DNA of 8,524 nucleotides from Synechococcales cyanobacterium PMM_0085 (GTDB lineage: Bacteria > Cyanobacteriota > Cyanobacteriia > Elainellales > Elainellaceae). Of this stretch, positions 1 through 5,943 are shown in pieces. Each line of letters starts with the position of its first letter. Position 1 is the stretch's first letter. The stretch is from contig CASBQJ010000400.1 of assembly GCA_949127705.1 (NCBI GenBank), positions 1 to 8,524 of the forward strand, read 5' to 3'. The notes beneath the pieces are model-generated. The model saw nothing but the letters and a program-made list of their open reading frames with translations. It did no database searches and had not been told where the DNA came from. The position numbers were made by a program, and so were the translations under genes.

Positions 1-1425
1 ACAGCCTACGTGGGTCAGCAGGTTCGCTGGGCGCGAGGCATGGCGCAGATTTTGCGACTCGAAAACCCTTTATTCAACCGCAAGCTCAAGTTGACCCTGC
101 CTCAGCGGCTATGCTATCTGTCTGCAACCACTCACTTCTTTTTTGGCTTCCCCCGCTTGATGTACGCGCTCGCTCCTGTCCTCTACCTGCTGTTAGGGAT
201 TAACCTGATTCGAGGTTTGGGCTTTGAGACGCTAGTGTATGCCTTGCCGCATATTCTTTTGGCCATGAACGCCAACTACATTACCTACAAAAACGTCCGG
301 TTTTCGTTCTGGAACGAAGTGCTTGAATATGCGATGGCATTTCAAGATGGCATTGTTACCTTGATGGCACTAGTTAACCCCAAACTGGGTAGCTTCAACG
401 TGACCGATAAGGGGTTAAGCGTTACCAAGCGCAGTTTCGATTGGGAATCTGCCAAACCCACTCTCATCGTAGTAACACTGCTGGTCGTTTCATTGCTATC
501 TGTTCCATTTTGGCTGGCCATGCGCCCCGAGGCTCAAGAAGCCGTTCTGATTAACTCTCTCTGGTGTGTATTTAACCTTCTGTTACTGGTTGCTGCCCTT
601 TTAGTTGCCTTTGAACAACCTCAGCTTCGTCGGGCACATCGCCTTGCTCGTGAGTTAACCACTGTGATTTATGGGGCAAATCAAGGAACATTAACCGGAA
701 AAACGCTAGATATTAGTGAAAGTGGGGCACGGGTAGTTCTGCACGACTGGCCTAATTTGCCAGATGCAATTGAAGTTGAGATTGTAGGCGATTTTGGGGC
801 ACGAGCATTTTTGGATGCCAAAGTGATTCGAGTGACTCCTTTGAGCGATACCGAAACGCTGGTAGCCTTCGATTTTATTAATATGACTCAGGCTCAGAAG
901 GATGCCTTAGTGCTGGTGCTCTACTCAGATGTGAAAGAGTGGTATTCCCAGAAACGGTCAGACCTTGATCGCCCTTTCCATTCGTTAGGGTTTTTGGCAA
1001 CTGGTTTAATTCGAGCATTTCAAGAGCCAAAGCCTGCTATCAATACCGAAATTCGCAAGCAGGTTAATGCTGCTGCTCAGGTGTATTGGGATGGAAATCT
1101 ATATTCGGGTATCGCGAAAAGTATTAGCTCCCGCAGCCTGGTTATCGAGATGGATGGCGATTTGCTACCTAGCCTTGAAGAGCTGCATGAGAGCAAACCA
1201 CCGGTAGGATTGCTCCTCAGCCAGCATAAAAACGATGACGATCCCAAAAAGTTGATCGGGCAAGTAAGTGCGGTGAAGGTATCAGAATCGCCCACATCAG
1301 GTGGGGTGACCTACTTAGTTAACCGTGTAGCCGGCGGCTCAATTGAGGTGGAATTAACCTTTCCTGAGGATTTAGATGCTCGGCAAGGTAGTAAAATCAG
1401 GCAACTATTGCGCGAGTTAGAGTAG
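1..1425 (+). CDS. bcsA: Cellulose synthase catalytic subunit with PilZ domain, 5'-truncated by the window
   Basis: Inner-membrane family-2 glycosyltransferase that polymerises UDP-glucose into beta-1,4-glucan and exports the chain. The frame is open from base 1 (T-A-Y before the GTG at 10), so that GTG is internal; the N-terminal helices and D,D,D catalytic motifs lie outside the window. Residues counted from the codon at 10: QxxRW product-binding motif at 3-7 (QQVRW); membrane segments near 41-65, 70-90, 104-122, 150-171 and 181-201; gating-loop motif FxVTxK at 129-134 (FNVTDK). A PilZ domain follows, with both c-di-GMP signatures intact: QxRxxxR at 205-211 (QLRRAHR) and DxSxxG at 234-239 (DISESG). 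I infer allosteric activation by c-di-GMP. After PilZ there is an extra tail of about 150 residues (320-471) that resembles a second, degenerate PilZ barrel. No bcsB or bcsZ partner is visible downstream; the next gene is convergent. Confidence 0.93.
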   Translation, partial: TAYVGQQVRWARGMAQILRLENPLFNRKLKLTLPQRLCYLSATTHFFFGFPRLMYALAPVLYLLLGINLIRGLGFETLVYALPHILLAMNANYITYKNVRFSFWNEVLEYAMAFQDGIVTLMALVNPKLGSFNVTDKGLSVTKRSFDWESAKPTLIVVTLLVVSLLSVPFWLAMRPEAQEAVLINSLWCVFNLLLLVAALLVAFEQPQLRRAHRLARELTTVIYGANQGTLTGKTLDISESGARVVLHDWPNLPDAIEVEIVGDFGARAFLDAKVIRVTPLSDTETLVAFDFINMTQAQKDALVLVLYSDVKEWYSQKRSDLDRPFHSLGFLATGLIRAFQEPKPAINTEIRKQVNAAAQVYWDGNLYSGIAKSISSRSLVIEMDGDLLPSLEELHESKPPVGLLLSQHKNDDDPKKLIGQVSAVKVSESPTSGGVTYLVNRVAGGSIEVELTFPEDLDARQGSKIRQLLRELE

Positions 1426-1451
1426 CTAGATAGTGTGTTCTAGCAAGATTG

Positions 1452-1511
1452 AACAGTGAACTGTGGGCGTTGGTTGGATGTGCACGGTTTACTGTTTTAA
1501 GTAGTCTTTTT
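1452..1511 (+). terminator. Probable intrinsic terminator after bcsA
   Basis: A 14-bp stem pairs 1452-1465 (AACAGTGAACTGTG) with 1483-1496 (CACGGTTTACTGTT), with two G-U wobbles and a 17-nt loop. T-rich sequence follows (TTTT at 1495-1498, TTTTT at 1507-1511). The two wobbles become A-C mismatches on the other strand, so the hairpin favours the + strand. It starts 27 bases after the bcsA stop. The loop is long and the T-tract broken, so strength is uncertain. Confidence 0.5.
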
Positions 1512-1565
1512 AACAAAGATGTCTTTTTCTCATACCTTCACCGCGCTGAATGGGCACCCACTTGG

Positions 1566-2621
1566 CTATAGCTTTGCTCCCCGGTAGCGCATATCCCGTT
1601 TACGGGTGTAGCGTGCGGCGAGTTTGGGTAGGTCCCCACGATGTCCGATCACAATTACCGTATCTCCTTCGTGAACAGTCACCGTATTACTCGGATTGGT
1701 AATGGTAAAGCCATCAGCTCGGCGCAGGGCTACTACAATGAACGTTGCGTTGCCTTGAATTTCTAAATCTTTGACGAAGCCACCAATGAGAGGTGAGCCT
1801 TTAGAAATGTGCAATTCATCGAGTTGAACATCGAGCTGAATCAACAGTTCATTCAGTGTGCGGCTACCATCGTTTTGGTCGAGAAAATCTGTCGATGCCG
1901 GATGAGTGACAATCCGGGCCATGCGCAATGCTCCGATGGTCGCAGGCAAGACCACGTGATCGGCACCTGCGAGCCTCAACTTTCGTTCGGTACTAGGAAA
2001 TTCGCCCCGTGCCAAGATGTTCAAATTGGCATTTAAGCCCCGAGACGTGAGGGTAATGAAGACATTGGCAGCATCGTCGGGCAAGACCGTGGCCAAAAAA
2101 CGGGCGCGTTTAACCCCTGCCAGTTCTAGGACTTCCTCGTCGGTGGCGTTACCTGTCACCACCAAGTAATTCAGCTCTTGCGCTTCGGTAATCCGTCCAG
2201 CATTACTGTCTACGATCACAAAAGGGCGGTTCGCTTCTTTCATTTCTCGTGACAGAATTTGTCCCATCCGCCCAAAGCCACAGATGATGACGTGCTGATT
2301 TAACGTTTCGATGGTTTTGATCATCCGTCTCACTCCAAGTGCCCGGTTAATTTCTCCCTCTGTAAACATTTGCACGACTCCACCGACGGTGTAGACCGCT
2401 GACGTGGTGCCCGCAATGATGACCAGCATTGTAAAGATTCGGAGGGTTGGATCTGTGATGGGTCGAACTTCGCCAAAGCCAACCCCGAAGACAGTAATAA
2501 CTACCATATACACGGAGTCAAGCACTGACCATCCGGCCATGATGTAGCCACAGATGGCCACAATCATGGTGATGATAAAAAAGATCGCTCCGGTCAAGAC
2601 TCGGCGGAACGATTCGTTCAT
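1566..2621 (-). CDS. Two-TM potassium channel family protein with RCK (TrkA-N/TrkA-C) domains
   Basis: Putative K+ channel subunit of the inner membrane, 351 aa. Membrane helix 1 is about residues 8-30 and the pore helix about 32-44. The filter reads G46-V-G-F-G-E51 and helix 2 spans about 59-83. The cytoplasmic RCK N-domain starts near 108 with a Rossmann strand and G115-F-G-R-M-G120 (GxGxxG), followed by acidic D138 at the end of strand 2 (VIVDSN), where NAD or nucleotide ribose is usually bound. A TrkA-C-like ligand-binding lobe covers about 262-335. This architecture matches MthK-like ligand-gated channels, and the length is normal for the family. The filter has Gly where the canonical TVGYG has Thr, and Phe for Tyr. 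The ATG start is preferred because helix 1 begins a few residues later and the frame upstream has no ATG, GTG or TTG before a stop at 2715-2717. No clear Shine-Dalgarno is seen. The gene is divergent from the aspartase gene across a 671-base gap and convergent with bcsA. Ion selectivity and ligand cannot be read from the sequence. Confidence 0.88.
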   Translation of the reverse strand: MNESFRRVLTGAIFFIITMIVAICGYIMAGWSVLDSVYMVVITVFGVGFGEVRPITDPTLRIFTMLVIIAGTTSAVYTVGGVVQMFTEGEINRALGVRRMIKTIETLNQHVIICGFGRMGQILSREMKEANRPFVIVDSNAGRITEAQELNYLVVTGNATDEEVLELAGVKRARFLATVLPDDAANVFITLTSRGLNANLNILARGEFPSTERKLRLAGADHVVLPATIGALRMARIVTHPASTDFLDQNDGSRTLNELLIQLDVQLDELHISKGSPLIGGFVKDLEIQGNATFIVVALRRADGFTITNPSNTVTVHEGDTVIVIGHRGDLPKLAARYTRKRDMRYRGAKL

Positions 2622-2896
2622 ACGTTGTGTGGTTGGAACTCGTGCAATGGGTTCAACTGAATTAAGGTAAGCAGGATCGATGCCCCCTGTGGCAGGCAGG
2701 AAACCGCATAGTTCTCAGTCGGGTGGCATGGAGTTTAAGGTGCCTATGATGCTTGTATGGTAACGCCTCTGTGTGACTAGAAGGAGTAACGCACATAGCA
2801 GCAATGCCAGTTTTTTGTGGAGCACGACCTGAAGCGATGGGTAGGCCACTTCTGAGAGTGTAATCGGGTTCAGTCGTTACGGTTACCCTAGTCTAC

Positions 2897-2910
2897 GATT
2901 GTAAACAATC
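2897..2910. promoter_or_regulatory. Perfect 14-bp palindrome, possible operator
   Basis: GATTGT-AA-ACAATC has 6-bp arms around a 2-bp centre, in an AT-rich stretch between divergent genes. It could bind a dimeric regulator acting on the channel gene (minus strand), on the + strand promoter 50 bases further on, or on both. The binding protein is unknown. Confidence 0.35.
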
Positions 2911-2960
2911 TCTACAAACCATAAAGGAAAACAGATTTTTAAACACTTCTAGAAATACAT

Positions 2961-2990
2961 TTGATAGTGTATGTTACACAACAGTTTAAT
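2961..2990 (+). promoter_or_regulatory. Candidate sigma-70-type promoter with a palindrome in its spacer
   Basis: TTGATA at 2961-2966 and TTTAAT at 2985-2990 are separated by 18 bases; each differs from consensus at one position. The inverted repeat GTGTA-TGT-TACAC (2967-2979) fills much of the spacer, a typical place for an operator. The predicted transcription start is near 2997, about 135 bases before the terminator hairpin at 3133. Confidence 0.4.
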
Positions 2991-2996
2991 CCCGCT

Positions 2997-3167
2997 AGCC
3001 TTCTGGCTCAATGTCCAGAACCTTTATTATCGCTAGCTTATAGTGGTTCAGTTTCCAAGCCGCCACCTGCTCCTAGATTGATATAGATAGGTGGTTTTAG
3101 CCTTGCGGACAATCAGCTCATAGATAACAGTTCCGCTCAGACGATTTTCGGTTGGGCGGTTTTTTTT
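2997..3167 (+). ncRNA. Candidate small RNA or attenuated 5' leader ending at an intrinsic terminator
   Basis: The stretch is non-coding, sits between a promoter-like pair (2961-2990) and a strong terminator (3133-3167), and carries local stems. These are TTCTGG/CCAGAA at 3001-3006/3015-3020 with an 8-nt loop, CCACCT/AGGTGG at 3063-3068/3089-3094, and the terminator stem itself. A further segment, GCGGA at 3105-3109, can pair with TCCGC at 3132-3136 and so compete with the terminator. No match to Yfr1, 6S RNA, tmRNA or RNase P RNA motifs was recognised by eye. The 5' end is predicted only from the promoter guess. It may be a free-standing sRNA of about 170 nt or the regulated leader of the aspartase gene. 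Confidence 0.4.
3133..3167 (+). terminator. Strong intrinsic terminator with no upstream ORF
   Basis: The stem pairs CCGCTCA (3133-3139) with TGGGCGG (3153-3159), with one G-U pair. It extends inward by a G-U pair, one mismatch, then CGA/TCG closing a TTT loop. Eight T residues follow directly (3160-3167). It points along the + strand, yet the nearest upstream gene runs the other way, so it must end a non-coding transcript or attenuate one. Confidence 0.75.
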
Positions 3168-3292
3168 GGCAGCGTGTCAGCGGCTCAATAGCTCAGTCAG
3201 TGCTAAAGACAGTAATGTTTTATCTAGGGCTGCCTACATAGTACTTTTCTGTATTAGGGCAGGTTTGAGCTAGATCATCAAGCGTTAAAACT

Positions 3293-4687
3293 ATGGAAGA
3301 TGTACGGATTGAGCGCGACTCGATGGGAGAACGGCAAATTCCTCAGACGGTTTACTATGGCATTCAGACGCTGCGAGCGGTTGAAAATTTTCCGATTAGT
3401 GGGTTGAAGCCCTTGGCAACCTATGTGGATGCCTGTGTGCTGATTAAGAAGGCAACGGCGATCGCCAACGGGGAGTTAGGCTGCATTCCACCAGAGCTGA
3501 GTGTGGCAATTGTGCAGGCGGCAGATGAGGTGCTGTTGGGTAACTTGCGCGATCAGTTTGTGGTGGATATATATCAGGCAGGGGCGGGTACATCTCACCA
3601 CATGAATGTGAATGAGGTGTTGGCCAACCGAGCGCTCGAAATTTTGGGTGACGCCAAGGGTAACTACCAACGGGTTAGCCCGAATGATCACGTTAATTAT
3701 GGACAATCGACGAATGATGTGATTCCTACAGCCATTCGGATTGGTGGGCTGTTAGCGCTAGAGCATACGATGCTGCCCGCATTGCAGGAGGCGATCGCCG
3801 CTCTTACCGCTAAAGCCACCGAATTTCAGCATGTCGTAAAATCGGGTAGAACTCATTTGCAAGATGCGGTTCCCGTGCGCATGGGCGATACCTTTGGAGC
3901 CTGGGCGCAAATTCTCTCTGATCATCTAGGGCGACTGCAAACGGCAGCCCAAGATCTAACCGTAATCGGGCTAGGGGGTAGCGCGGCGGGCACCGGGATG
4001 AATACCCATCCACATTACCGAGTCCGGGTAGCAGAAATTTTATCCGACTTGATTGGCATTCCACTCAAGCCCGCACCCCACCTGATGGCAGCGATGCAGA
4101 GCATGGCTCCGTTTGTGAATGTTTCGGGAGCGCTGCGAAATCTGGCGCAGGATCTAGTCAAGATTTCCCATGATTTGCGGCTAATGGATTCGGGACCCAA
4201 AACAGGATTTAAAGAAATTCAGCTGCCGCCAGTGCAGCCCGGTTCTTCGATCATGCCAGGGAAATATAATCCTGTAATGGCAGAAATGACCTCTATGGTT
4301 TGCTTTCAAGTCATGGGATACGATGCGGCGATCGCCCTAGCGGCTCAAGCCGGTCAGCTAGAACTCAATGTGATGATGCCACTGATTGCCTACGACCTGA
4401 TCCACAGCATTGAAATTTTGGGCAATACGGTCATGGCGTTGAGTCAGCGAGGAATTGCTGGGATCACCGTCGATGGCGATCGCTGTCTGGCCTATGCCGA
4501 AGGCAGTTTAGCCCTAGTGACCGCACTAAACCCTCACATCGGCTACCTCAATGCCGCCGCTGTGGCCAAAGAATCGCTAGAAACTGGTAAATCTCTACGG
4601 CAGATTGTGCTAGAAAAAGGACTCATGAGTGAAGCTGAACTGGTCAGCGTTCTCAACCTTGAAGCCATGAGCGCCATGCTTACCTAA
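3293..4687 (+). CDS. aspA: Aspartate ammonia-lyase (aspartase/fumarase superfamily)
   Basis: Predicted to deaminate L-aspartate to fumarate and ammonia reversibly; cytosolic homotetramer by family knowledge. The 464-aa length is normal. The three conserved blocks are present: G-A-G-T100-S at 97-101 in a VDIYQAGAGTS context, Q-S139-T140-N141-D, and GSSIMPGKYNPV at 317-328. The last carries the mobile-loop serines S318/S319, K324 and N326. T187-H188 gives the conserved histidine. Aspartase-like traits are VDIYQAGAGTS (fumarases usually have a Q-T-G-S-G-T form), QSTND rather than QSSND, and LGGSAAGTGMNTHP. The signature has Tyr325 where most members have Val. Class II fumarase (fumC) is the main alternative and cannot be excluded. 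The ATG at 3293 gives the usual N-terminus (RIERDSMGE-type); no clear Shine-Dalgarno is seen. The gene is preceded by the terminator-bearing leader and followed by an unrelated small gene. Confidence 0.82.
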   Translation: MEDVRIERDSMGERQIPQTVYYGIQTLRAVENFPISGLKPLATYVDACVLIKKATAIANGELGCIPPELSVAIVQAADEVLLGNLRDQFVVDIYQAGAGTSHHMNVNEVLANRALEILGDAKGNYQRVSPNDHVNYGQSTNDVIPTAIRIGGLLALEHTMLPALQEAIAALTAKATEFQHVVKSGRTHLQDAVPVRMGDTFGAWAQILSDHLGRLQTAAQDLTVIGLGGSAAGTGMNTHPHYRVRVAEILSDLIGIPLKPAPHLMAAMQSMAPFVNVSGALRNLAQDLVKISHDLRLMDSGPKTGFKEIQLPPVQPGSSIMPGKYNPVMAEMTSMVCFQVMGYDAAIALAAQAGQLELNVMMPLIAYDLIHSIEILGNTVMALSQRGIAGITVDGDRCLAYAEGSLALVTALNPHIGYLNAAAVAKESLETGKSLRQIVLEKGLMSEAELVSVLNLEAMSAMLT

Positions 4688-4693
4688 TCGGCA

Positions 4694-4735
4694 GAAACGG
4701 TTTGAGCAGGATTGTGTTCCGCTTAAAATGGTTTC
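4694..4735 (+). terminator. Weak hairpin after the aspartase gene
   Basis: GAAAC (4694-4698) pairs with GTTTC (4731-4735). Inside it, TTTGAGC (4701-4707) pairs with GCTTAAA (4721-4727) with one G-U pair, around a 13-nt loop. It begins 7 bases after the stop codon. No T-tract follows immediately (only TTTT about 9 bases on), so it may be an mRNA 3'-end stabiliser rather than a terminator. Confidence 0.25.
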
Positions 4736-4809
4736 AACATAGCTTTTCAGAAAAAATAGCTCAAAATCTCTTAATTTCGCCACAATATTGGCTATGGGGT
4801 TGGTGCAGA

Positions 4810-4842
4810 TTGCAGTTGGGTGTCTAAATTACCCAACTGCAA
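4810..4842. promoter_or_regulatory. 12-bp perfect inverted repeat upstream of the small-protein gene
   Basis: The arms TTGCAGTTGGGT (4810-4821) and ACCCAACTGCAA (4831-4842) are exact complements around a 9-nt AT-rich centre. No T-tract follows on either strand, so it is unlikely to be a terminator. It ends 1 base before an extended -10 box, which puts it where an activator or repressor would sit. Confidence 0.55.
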
Positions 4843-4843
4843 C

Positions 4844-4852
4844 TGATATAAC
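4844..4852 (+). promoter_or_regulatory. Candidate extended -10 promoter
   Basis: TG-A-TATAAC has the TGn extension, and its hexamer differs from TATAAT at one base. No good -35 hexamer is visible at the right distance; that space is taken by the inverted repeat 4810-4842, which is common for activator-dependent promoters. The predicted start near 4859 leaves a leader of about 43 bases before the ATG at 4902. Confidence 0.4.
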
Positions 4853-4901
4853 TTTCCCTAAGTATTTTGATCAAACCTACGAACATCCCTACGAATATCC
4901 T

Positions 4902-5198
4902 ATGTCAAACCAAGACAGTCTCTATACTCAGCTGACCTTTCACTACATCAATGGGCAAAGTGAATCATTCAACCTTTATGCTCCGATCGAAGATGATGGC
5001 AGTCAGCAAACTACTCAGTTAGAAGTGCGACATCTCCTCAAAAAAGATTGGTGGATTGTGCACCTCTTTGATCAAACCGTCTTTATCAATGTAGATAACG
5101 TAGTGAAAATGGAAATGAAACCCACGATGCTTCAGCTTCAGGGAGAGGACGTTTTTTCCAACGCTGAACGGGTGACAGCGCTCAGTCGAGGGCACTAA
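4902..5198 (+). CDS. Conserved hypothetical protein, cyanobacterial type, 98 aa
   Basis: Small, acidic-to-neutral soluble protein without signal peptide or membrane segment. It begins MSNQDSLYTQLTFHYINGQS and includes a KKDWWIVHLFD strand and a NVDNVVKMEMKP strand, suggesting a compact beta-rich fold. The style (TQLTFHYINGQSESF, then WWIVH, then VFSNAERVTAL at the end) resembles conserved cyanobacterial proteins of unknown function, recalled from family knowledge only. I chose the ATG at 4902. The frame is open upstream to a TTG at 4788 and an ATG at 4794, but that stretch contains the 12-bp inverted repeat and the extended -10 box and would add an unlike N-terminal extension. No Shine-Dalgarno is visible. 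sixA follows after 42 bases on the same strand, so the two may share a transcript. Function unknown. Confidence 0.75.
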   Translation: MSNQDSLYTQLTFHYINGQSESFNLYAPIEDDGSQQTTQLEVRHLLKKDWWIVHLFDQTVFINVDNVVKMEMKPTMLQLQGEDVFSNAERVTALSRGH

Positions 5199-5240
5199 CG
5201 ATCAGCTAGTCTCATGGGATTAAGGCGTTACTAGGTTCCT

Positions 5241-5741
5241 ATGTCTATTGAACTGTACCTAATCCGCCATGGATTAGCGGGTGAACACGGTAGCTACACT
5301 GATGATGGCGATCGCCCCCTGACAGAAGAGGGCGATCGCAAGACACAACACGTGGCGCAGCGGTTACGAGAGTTGAATCTGGCTGTTGACCTGATTCTTG
5401 CCAGCCCGCTGGTTCGGGCGCGGCAAACTGCCGAGATTCTTTACACGGCTGGCTTCAGCAAGCAATTAGAAGAATCTGCTCACTTAGCGCCGAACGGTCA
5501 ATTGAATGATTGGCTGCTGTGGTTTGACCAATGGCGACAATCATCGGGTACCCGTTTGGCGCTAGTGGGGCACGAACCGAATCTGAGTACCTGGGCAGAA
5601 CAATTGGTTTGGGGCAGCGTCAAGCATCACCTCGTGTTGAAAAAAGCTGGAGTGATCGGGCTACTGCTGCCTCAATCTGGCTCCCCGGTTGGCACAAGTG
5701 AGCTATTTTGGCTTACTCCACCCCGGTTTTTGGTGAAGTAA
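5241..5741 (+). CDS. sixA: SixA-type phosphohistidine phosphatase (histidine phosphatase superfamily)
   Basis: Predicted to remove phosphate from phosphohistidine in phosphotransfer (HPt or histidine-kinase) or PTS-type proteins; cytosolic. The 166 aa match the short SixA branch. The catalytic R9-H10-G11 follows the first strand (LYLIRHG); H10 is the expected phospho-accepting residue. S-P-L-V-R59-A-R-Q-T-A supplies the second phosphate-binding arginine, and G110-H111-E112-P has the second catalytic histidine. An acidic DDGDRPLTEEG segment (21-31) is the usual substrate-side loop in SixA. Two HIP1 octamers fall within this gene, 24 bases apart. The ATG start follows a 42-base gap after the small conserved gene. 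No histidine kinase or HPt gene is in the window, so the target is unknown. The 3' end overlaps the convergent small membrane gene by 29 bases. Confidence 0.88.
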   Translation: MSIELYLIRHGLAGEHGSYTDDGDRPLTEEGDRKTQHVAQRLRELNLAVDLILASPLVRARQTAEILYTAGFSKQLEESAHLAPNGQLNDWLLWFDQWRQSSGTRLALVGHEPNLSTWAEQLVWGSVKHHLVLKKAGVIGLLLPQSGSPVGTSELFWLTPPRFLVK

Positions 5742-5943
5742 CGCGATCTCGTTTGATTACGAGTGCGGCAAAGAAAGCTGCTGTACCACAGGTGAGACCA
5801 ATAAATAGCCATAGTTTTGGGTTGCGGCCTTTATAGTAAGCCACAGCTGTCGCCAGTAACCCCATCACACAGTGCAGTCCTACGATGATATACAGCAGCT
5901 GATCAGTCGGAATCTGACTCACAAAGGCAGAGAGTTCGCTCAT
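5713..5943 (-). CDS. Small two-helix membrane protein, hypothetical
   Basis: The 76-aa protein begins MSELSAFVSQIPTDQLLYII. Two hydrophobic helices are clear: about residues 14-37 (LLYIIVGLHCVMGLLATAVAYY) and about 44-62 (LWLFIGLTCGTAAFFAALVI). They are joined by a short positive loop (KGRNPK), and a basic tail (KRDR) follows, so both ends probably face opposite sides from the loop. The ATG at 5943 is preferred; an in-frame TTG at 5955 would add four residues. The reading frame overlaps the last 29 bases of sixA on the opposite strand, so no terminator separates them. No function can be assigned. Coding status rests on the coherent hydrophobic pattern and a start at the edge of a 269-base gap. 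Confidence 0.65.
   Translation of the reverse strand: MSELSAFVSQIPTDQLLYIIVGLHCVMGLLATAVAYYKGRNPKLWLFIGLTCGTAAFFAALVIKRDRVTSPKTGVE

Larger units (their letters stand above)
2622..3292. other. 671-base intergenic region between divergent genes, rich in regulatory structure
   Basis: I find no credible protein-coding ORF here on either strand. The half near the channel gene (2622-2880) shows nothing I can name. From 2897 onward it holds a 14-bp palindrome, a promoter-like -35/-10 pair with a palindrome in the spacer, several stem-loops and a strong intrinsic terminator (3133-3167). About 125 further bases then precede the aspartase start. The features are listed separately. Confidence 0.7.

Noticed and set aside
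10..12. GTG at 10 as the start of bcsA
   Set aside because: The frame is open to base 1 and the QxxRW motif follows at once; the true start lies outside the window.
2901..2915. NtcA-like site GTA-N9-TAC
   Set aside because: The spacer is 9 rather than the consensus 8, and no -10 box sits about 22 bases downstream.
3181..3275. tRNA-like words (TAGCTCAGT near 3189, GGTTTGA near 3262)
   Set aside because: The D-stem partner GAGC is missing, there is no anticodon stem or acceptor pairing, and the spacing between the two words is too long for a tRNA.
3810..4064. Minus-strand ORF inside the aspartase gene
   Set aside because: It is a shadow frame of a strongly supported gene, with no domain-like pattern; the same applies to other antisense ORFs inside the aspartase gene, the channel gene, the RRM gene and leuA.
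4788..4901. N-terminal extension of the 98-aa protein from the TTG at 4788 or the ATG at 4794
   Set aside because: The segment contains a perfect 12-bp inverted repeat and an extended -10 box, and the conserved-looking protein begins at the ATG at 4902.
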